A model generated the notes under the pieces. That model did no database searches, was not told the origin of the DNA, and saw only the letters and a program-made list of their open reading frames with translations. Source: Leucosporidium creatinivorum (Eukaryota; Basidiomycota; Microbotryomycetes; Leucosporidiales; Leucosporidiaceae). From it: 64,000 nucleotides of DNA. Numbering within the stretch: position 1 is the first letter of the stretch; each line of letters opens with the position of its first letter. The stretch covers positions 662,044-726,043 of the forward strand of contig BCKL01000004.1 of NCBI GenBank assembly GCA_001600635.1, in the 5' to 3' direction. This document shows, piece by piece, positions 57,926-64,000 of this stretch. Made by a program: the position numbers and the translations under genes.

Positions 57926-59234
57926 TGTTGGAGAGAGACGCGCTTTTGCCGGCGGGAGCTTCGACTGGGGAGGAGGGAGCGCAGGCGAGGCCTGTTGGCC
58001 TACAGCGGAGATGTGGATCGTGAAGGAGTGTCGTAAATGTGCTTGTCGTGTGGACGTCGAGTTGTAGGTCGTGAAGAGAGATGTAGCCGGAATGAGAGGC
58101 GGAGGAAGCGTCTGAGCGAAGAGCGAGCGAAGCAGTCCGTGCGCCTCCTGAGCTAAAGTGGTGGTAAAGTCGAGCAGAGACGACCCTTTTCAGCGAGACG
58201 AGGCGTAAGACGTAAGATGAGACGAGGTGTTGGTAGGAGGAAGGAAAGCGCAGCTTGGGACGCATGCGAGAGTGCCACTGGGGAACCCTCGTTCGAGCTC
58301 AGCGCCGAGGGCTGCTTCGCAAAGCCTTGTCAGAGCTCCGGCGCGTCTACACTGTTTATGTAGTACTTCACTCTACATCGTCTTGCTCGCTTATAGCCCT
58401 TTGATCTGTTGTCGTGCAGAGTTCGCGCGTCAAAGCCTGACCGACGCGCCTGCCTGAGACTCATTCATGATCGCTTGCTCGCAACTCCACTTACGCAGGA
58501 CCTCCGAGAGCCTCCAAGTGCAGATCAGAGCATTCCTGCTTTCCCGTCGTACGCTCCCTCCCGTCTCTGTACAGCTTTACAGCACCTCTCTTTCCTCGTT
58601 TTCGAGGGCCGAGACATCACCGAGAAGAGCGGCAACGGCTTGTCTTGCCTTCAAATCACATTCGACCCAAGTCGTACATATTCTCGTCTAGATGAGGTTT
58701 AGCTTGGCATCAGTCTTTTGCTCCTCGTGCGAAAGACTCGCATGTGGGAAAGGGGGAGGGTCCATGAAGGGCAACGGCTCATCAAGAGGATGTACCAAGG
58801 TACACTCGGCGCAATGGCTCTGGCAACCCCATCAACTGTGCGGTGAATGACCTCGGCGACCGACACGAGTCCGAGTTTCAACAGGATCCGAAGGCAATGA
58901 GACGAGCGTGGCTTGCTGTTGGATAGATGTAACGGAGAGTGGGCCGTGCTGGATCTGTAGCAGCGAGAGCAGGGCGAGCGCAGCGACCTCTCCGAGTCGG
59001 CGGTCGAGACTCGGTCGACTAAGCTTCGGTCGACTGAAGGTGGGCGAACGACGGCCTCGGCGAGGAGCCGCATTCCGAGAGGACAATAGAGGCGTCGGTA
59101 TGTCGTGTCGACTCTCTACTCCTCTCTTGGGCCTCTCATCGCCCTCGTCGCTGGCTCGCCGTCTTGCTCGAGCGCCGAGATAATGCGAAAGTGTCACAGA
59201 CGGTCATGAATTCCCGAGTCCTATACCTGCCTAC
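57926..59234. other. Spacer between TBC gene start and NAP1 3' end
   Basis: 1.3 kb. It holds the TBC gene promoter and the 3' region of NAP1. Several short open frames exist on both strands, but none shows family features or splice-linked extension. CGCCGAG/CTCGGCG words lie at about 58302 and 58806. Confidence 0.4.
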
Positions 59235-61370
59235 TGCCCAAGGATCACTGCTGCTTGCATCTTTGGTCGAGGGAGTGAGATGAGGGTGGAGTTGTTGAGA
59301 TCGAGCGAGAGGAGGGTGACGAGGGAGAGAGAAGAGAGGAAGGAGCGGCGGGGGTCAGCTCTCGATTCGGTCTTAAATCCCCCTCGAGAACAGCTCGAAA
59401 ACCACTCACTCCTGGGGATCCTGGTGACTAGCAGGCGTGTTGCCCGAAGGTGGGGCAGGCGCCTTCCTTCCCGTCCTCGGTCCATCCTCATCGTCCGAAT
59501 CCTCCTCATCATCATCGTCCTCATCCTCATCCTCATCCTCGTCAAACTCGTCGGAATCGAAATCGGGCTGCTGGCGGTTGATCGAGCCATCGAAGAAGGA
59601 GATGGCCTTGGGGATCACCTGTTTTCGATTCAGGCCGCCGAGAAGCAAGGTCAGCGGGGAGCGAGAGAGAGGGAGGGAGGAGGAGGAGACGGGAGAAAAA
59701 CGTACGCGCTCCTTGAGGTCCTCGCCAATCTGGTAGTCGAGCTCGAGCTTCTCGTCGATATCGTCGTCGAGCTCCTCGTCGTCGTTCTCGGGGATTTGGG
59801 GAGGGGTGAAGAAGTTGAAGAACGAGTCGGTTTGGACGACCTTCTTGACCACGCGGGTCTGGTTGGTGTCTGTTGGAGTAGGCGAGCGTCAGCGAGAGGC
59901 AGAGAAGGAGAGAAGGAGCTACTCACTCTTGTTGCGCTGCTTCTTGGTCTCAATCTTGACGGTGAGGTCCTTGCCCTCGACCCAATCGATCTTGGTGCCG
60001 ACGGCGTGGTCGTACACAAAGTCGCCCTCGTATCCAACCTCGTCCTGGTAGAAGTAGGTCTTCTCCAACTTCTCGTTGGCAAAGAAGGCCTTGGCCCCTT
60101 GCTCAAACTCGAAGATGAGAGTGAACCCGGGCTTCTCGGCAGGGTACTCGAGGCGGACGTCGATGAGGTACTTGAGCGCCTCCTCGTCGCGCTCGGTGAT
60201 GAGCTCCGAGAGGCCAAGGTGGTTCTTGAGCGCCGTGAGCCAGAACTCGGGGATTCCCTTGGGGGCAGCAGCGAGCTCCTCCTCGGTCGGGGCAGGGAGG
60301 TGACTCTTCTCCTTGACGTTGCCCTCGTCGTCCTCCTCGCCAAAGTCATCCTCATCATCACTCTCCTCCTCCTCGGCCTGCTCGCCCTTCTCAATCTCGT
60401 CCTCATTCGGCTCGACCTTGCCCTCGATCAGCGCGCGACGGCGCTCGTACAGGGGGCGGTACTTCTCGGCGTACTTCTTCTCGAGCTCGAACATGTCCTT
60501 TTGGAACTCGGCCTCGATCTTTTGGTGCGAGGCTTGCACGCCCTTGAGGCCGGTGATGCGGCGGCGGACGGGGGCGGGGAGGGATTCAATGTAGCCTGAG
60601 GAGCGGCCGACGAGGTTGGAGAGACGTCCTTCGATCAGGGAGGCTGTTGTGGTGAATAGTTGTAGGGCGATAGGCGGGCGAGAAGTGAGATGAGAGATGT
60701 GGGTCGGGTCGAAAGTGGTGGGGTGGGGGCGGGTTACGAGCGATCACGAAGCAACGTGGAGATGGCAAGTGGGAGGATGGGAAGCGATGAGCGGTGAGGG
60801 GAAGCAAAGAGGGTCAGCTGTAGGATCATAGGATACGCTGCTGTGGTATCACTGACCGAAGGCAGGGTTGGAAGCGAGGCCGGCGAGGCCTTGAGCGCCC
60901 TGGGTCGAGATGGTGGGCAAGTCCTCCTCCTCTTGCTCCTCTGAGAGGGTCGAGGGCACTTGAGGGCGGCTGTTGTAGTACGGGTGGAGATTGATAAGGT
61001 GTACATGTAGCAGGAGAGCAGCAGTAAGAGCAGCAAGAGAGGTGGCGAGTAGATTGGAGAGAGGGTCAGCTGAGGCGCGACTTTTCGCTGGGGATTGCAC
61101 CAGACAAGACGTACGACATGGCCGAGTGGGAGAGGTGAGCGGCAGGGGTGTCTGTAGTAGGAGTACAGAAGTCAGCTTAGAGGGGAGAGGAGAGATGCAA
61201 AGAGACTAAGAGAGCTGACTCTGAGGGGTGCTGTTGAGCGAGTAGAAAAGGCGCGTAGGTTAGCGGGAGAGTAGCTGTAGCAGAGTGAGGGTGTGAAGTA
61301 GTACATACGGAGCGATGTCCCCTCCTGGACCCAAGCGAGTAGCTGAAGGAATCTGTTGGCCTTGCGACAT
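59235..61370 (-). CDS. NAP1: Nucleosome assembly protein 1
   Basis: Histone H2A-H2B chaperone shuttling between cytoplasm and nucleus. Exons include 61370-61309, 61230-61220 (11 nt), 61151-61115, 60969-60857, 60643 onward, and a final coding exon of 20 nt. The N-terminus is [20 protein letters not shown]. The core has [60 protein letters not shown], the nuclear-export and domain II region, [16 protein letters not shown] and [12 protein letters not shown], then a long acidic tail. If the last intron (about 59407 to 59255) is removed, the protein ends QECKQQ, exactly the CaaX-type ending known for NAP1. If it is retained, the protein stops at 59406 with no CaaX. Both the micro-exon and the terminal exon are easily missed. 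Confidence 0.94.
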
Positions 61371-61602
61371 GATTAGAGACGAGTAGTGGAGGAAGAGGGA
61401 GGGCGGTTCCACTGCTTCGACTTGTCGACGACACGCAGGCGAGGGAGGAGAGGCCGAGACCACTCAGCTGCCTTTCTCCCTTCTACCTCGTCTTTACTTG
61501 TTTCTTACCTCGCCATTACGGAGATTACTATTCAACATTCGATTGTAGCTCGCTACTAGGTGGCACACAGCCCGAGAGCTACAGCTGCTCAGCCTCAGAG
61601 CG
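61371..61602. promoter_or_regulatory. Divergent promoter, NAP1 / LysM gene
   Basis: 232 bases between two outward-facing start codons. No other gene is present. Confidence 0.5.
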
Positions 61603-63363
61603 ATGCTACGAGGCTCAACCGGAGCAGCTCCTCCTCTCACCTCTTCAGCCTCATCCTCATCCACCTCAATATCCCGTGCAGCCTCCCCTTCTCATCCATT
61701 ACACCTCCCTCCTTCCCCCTTACCCTTACTACCACCATCACCACACAGCTTACAATTCCCCCCACCTTCTCCCTCCCCTTCAATCATCTCAGGCGTACGC
61801 TCTCGCAAATCAGCTACTTCCACCCCAACCCTCGACGCTCATGTCACTAGACCATCCTTGCAACGCCTCACCTCTTCAACTCACACCATCACTCCCGCCG
61901 ACAACGGAGGAGCAGAGGGAACGAGCAGCAGCAGAGGGAGCTTGGATGAGCTCTCCAGGGCTAGTACTCAAGCTGGGGCAGAACGTGAGATCATCCTACA
62001 TGAGGTGAGCTTACACCTCGCTCTGCTCCGAAGTACGCTGCGAGCAGAGCTGACCCTCCCTTCCCCCCCGCGCCTTTCGTCACCCTCGCCCGTCTCAGCT
62101 CGCCCGAACAGACACCATCGCCTCCATCTCACTACAATACGGCATCACCGTTCGTTCACGTCTCTCTTTCTCTCACTGCTGTTAGCTGAACCCCCCTCAC
62201 AACAGCCACAAGCCCTGCGCTCCTCCAACCGCCTCTGGCCCTCCGACTCGATCCACCTCCGCAAAACGCTCAACATCCCATTAGACCAATGTCACCTTCC
62301 TTCCGCATCCGCTGGATTCGAGAGGATAGTGCGGGAGGATGATGGGAATCTGGTCGTTTGGCAGCGGGGTTCGAACTCGGTCGGCGCCGAGGATGACAAG
62401 AAGGAGGAGGCCATCATCTTGAGCCCCAAGGCGAGGAGGCTGGCTAGTGCTAGTGCGTTGGAATTGGGTGTTGAGGGGAGGGATCCGAGTACGGCGGATT
62501 TGTTGGGCATTTGGGGCAACGGAGCGGGAGGGGGAGGGCTGAGTGGAGGGAGGAACTCGTTCGACTTGCCTGATGAGCCGAGTCGGTCGCCTGGGCTGGG
62601 ACATGGTCGATACGCTACAACAAACGGAGGGTACCACGATATCAAAGGCAAGGGACGGTCCCTCGACTCCCCTGCACTTCCGCCAGCACCAGCAGACGAC
62701 GCCGTAGCCAATTACCTCCCCACCACCCACAATCCCTACGCCTCTCCCGGTCCCTCTTCTCCTGCCCCTCTCCTCTCCCTCTCCCCCGCCCCTCCATTAT
62801 CAGCACCCCCACCGCTCGACCCCCCACCGGCCGACCTCCAAAAACGCACCCTCACCATCTCCCGCGTGCCCTCCTCCTCTCTCTCCTTTTTCCCCCCCTC
62901 TGCCTCTACCTCACACTCCAACCCCTCCTCCGCGAGATCAAGCATCTCAGAAGACGATTACCGCCCCCCGAACAGCAGCAGGAAAGGATCCTTCTTCGGC
63001 CCGCTGGCCAACTCCCTTGCTCGGCTCAACCTGCCGCTCGGTCCAGGGTCGGGGGCGGAGGGACGGCAGAAGGGAGGGTTAGGGAGTTGGAGCACGCAGG
63101 GGAGTACGAGGAACTCCAGCTCGAGCTCGTTGGAGGTGCCGTGGAGTAGGAGGTGGGATTTGAGCTACTTTGGAGGGGAGGAGGAGGAGGCGGCGGGTGC
63201 GGCTGCTGGTGGGGGGATGGGGATGCAGGGGGTGGAGAGCTGGAGGGGACTTGATGGGGGAAGTACGTCGGGAGGGGTGAGTAGGAAGAGTAGTGCGAGT
63301 GGGAGGAGTGGGGGGAGGACACCGAAACAGGGTTCGGGCTCGGCGATGGGGAAGGAGGCATAA
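61603..63363 (+). CDS. LysM-domain protein (intracellular LYSMD-like)
   Basis: One LysM module spans the three-exon junction: after HE come LARTDTIASISLQYGIT and PQALRSSNRLWPSDSIHLRK, ending TLNIPLDQC. This matches the LysM pattern in which a DTL-IA-YGI helix is followed by RSNNLWP--I--G--L-IP. There is no signal peptide, so the protein is probably intracellular, like animal LYSMD proteins, rather than a secreted chitin-binding effector. The N-terminus is Ser/Pro/Leu-rich. The C-terminal two thirds are disordered and Ser/Pro/Gly-rich (for example GGGMGMQGVESWRGLDGGST). Exons end at 62005 and about 62150 with GTGAGC and GTTCGT donors. The target of the LysM is unknown. Confidence 0.78.
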   Translation: MLRGSTGAAPPLTSSASSSSTSISRAASPSHPLHLPPSPLPLLPPSPHSLQFPPPSPSPSIISGVRSRKSATSTPTLDAHVTRPSLQRLTSSTHTITPADNGGAEGTSSSRGSLDELSRASTQAGAEREIILHEVSLHLALLRSTLRAELTLPSPPRLSSPSPVSARPNRHHRLHLTTIRHHRSFTSLFLSLLLAEPPSQQPQALRSSNRLWPSDSIHLRKTLNIPLDQCHLPSASAGFERIVREDDGNLVVWQRGSNSVGAEDDKKEEAIILSPKARRLASASALELGVEGRDPSTADLLGIWGNGAGGGGLSGGRNSFDLPDEPSRSPGLGHGRYATTNGGYHDIKGKGRSLDSPALPPAPADDAVANYLPTTHNPYASPGPSSPAPLLSLSPAPPLSAPPPLDPPPADLQKRTLTISRVPSSSLSFFPPSASTSHSNPSSARSSISEDDYRPPNSSRKGSFFGPLANSLARLNLPLGPGSGAEGRQKGGLGSWSTQGSTRNSSSSSLEVPWSRRWDLSYFGGEEEEAAGAAAGGGMGMQGVESWRGLDGGSTSGGVSRKSSASGRSGGRTPKQGSGSAMGKEA

Positions 63364-63729
63364 CTCAGTCGGTGAAGTTGGGAGCAGTGAGCAGTCAGAT
63401 AGAAAGGGAAAATTGCAGTGCATCCCTTGTTGTATAGCATCTCAGCTAGACTCTTCGACAGCAGGAGCGGATTGAGGGGATCAGTCGACTTGAGCTCGTC
63501 GTTCGAGATGGGTTGCCCTCTTCCCCTTCCCTCCACTCGTCGCTCGCTCGCTCGTCTCTGGCAGACTCGGCTCATCCCTTTGTTCACTCGCTAGTCGCCC
63601 CCTCTCCTCAGCTACAGCACACCCTACCAGCCCCGGCGGCTGCACCTCACTCGCTCGCTCAGCGCCCTCCTCATCTTACAGCGCCTCACTCGCTCTCGGC
63701 CCTCGCCTCAGCGCTCAGCGCCAGCAGCG
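63364..63729. other. Spacer upstream of the secreted-protein gene
   Basis: 366 bases. The 3' end of the LysM gene is followed by a pyrimidine-rich leader with repeated CTCGCTCG words. No gene is seen. Confidence 0.45.
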
Positions 63730-64000
63730 ATGACCCGCCTCTTCACTACCTTCACTACTCTCTTCACTCTCCTCCTCCTCCTCCTCTGCTGCACCATCTC
63801 GACGGCCGCTCCTCTCCCCCTCATCGCCCGCTCGCCCGTCAACGCCAACGCCAACGGAGGAGATCAGGGAGTGAAGAGAGGAAGCATGTGGAAGCGCGCT
63901 GAGTGCTGGTACGTGGGCACGTTCTTCAAGGTGTACGTTTCTACCCCTGCTCTGCTCTCTCTGCTGTTCTCCCCCGCTAACCCTGTCCTCGCCGCCTCTC
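63730..64000 (+). CDS. Secreted protein start, possibly RlpA/expansin-like (3' partial)
   Basis: The ATG at 63730 opens a clear signal peptide: a short basic start, then a Leu/Thr-rich core TTLFTLLLLLLCCTISTAAP. A small pro-region follows with two Lys-Arg pairs seven residues apart (GVKRGSMWKRAE), which suit Kex2 processing, then ECWYVGTFFK at an intron donor (GTGTAC, 63951). The gene continues past the window edge. The GTFF/GTYY-like start after a KR site is what RlpA-like double-psi barrel proteins of fungi show, but with so few residues this is only a suggestion. Confidence 0.6.
   Translation, partial: MTRLFTTFTTLFTLLLLLLCCTISTAAPLPLIARSPVNANANGGDQGVKRGSMWKRAECWYVGTFFKVYVSTPALLSLLFSPANPVLAAS

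Noticed and set aside
1-64000. tRNA genes, CRISPR arrays, LTR or other virus-like elements.
   Set aside because: I found no cloverleaf-like sequence with an intact T-loop box, no regularly spaced repeats, and no reverse transcriptase, integrase or capsid-like frames.

Overview
This window is nuclear DNA of a GC-rich, very intron-dense fungus. Genes carry up to about 20 introns of roughly 50-80 nt, with GTGAGT-like donors, a CTGAC/CTAAC branch site and a CAG acceptor. Gene content (PYC, RSC7, HAP3, NAP1, Khd4-like KH protein) and this intron style suggest a basidiomycete, probably a Pucciniomycotina yeast such as a Microbotryomycetes relative. That placement is inference. I saw no rRNA, tRNA, CRISPR array or LTR/viral element. 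A few N bases are present.

Layout. 1-9.6 kb, all plus: DPH2 (5' end missing), a sigma-like glutathione S-transferase, a phosducin-like protein, and a large LRR protein with PP1-docking SILK and RVxF motifs. 10.6-19.2 kb: a multi-KH RNA-binding protein, then an MFS transporter flanked by ~0.6 kb direct repeats, the second being a truncated copy of the 3' end of the KH gene. 19.4-26.1 kb: DUS3 (minus), diverging from a double-domain kappa-GST/HCCA-isomerase-like protein, which converges on mitochondrial ribosomal protein uS9m (minus). 26.3-33.4 kb: a tandem duplication of the promoter and first exon of pyruvate carboxylase, then PYC. 33.6-38.7 kb, minus: a RECQ1-type helicase and an unrecognised Ser/Pro-rich protein. 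39-44.1 kb, plus: an RSC7/SWP82-family chromatin-remodelling subunit and a Ser-rich disordered protein. 44.5-53.4 kb: HAP3/NF-YB (minus), a type II membrane glycosyltransferase-like protein (plus), a LisH-WD40 protein (minus) and BCS1 (plus). 53.6-64 kb: an SH3-like/TBC protein whose two catalytic fingers look lost (minus), NAP1 (minus), a LysM protein (plus), and the start of a secreted protein (plus).

The genes are mostly independent housekeeping loci rather than a cluster. Several pairs share short divergent promoters (DUS3/kappa-like, WD40/BCS1, NAP1/LysM). Recurrent oddities are micro-exons of 7-13 nt that carry functional residues, a CTCGGCG/CGCCGAG word repeated in introns and spacers, and local segmental duplications at the MFS and PYC loci. 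No clearly new multi-gene system is visible. The most unusual items are the probable pseudo-GAP TBC protein, the RecQ loop substitution, the duplicated PYC promoter and the micro-exons.
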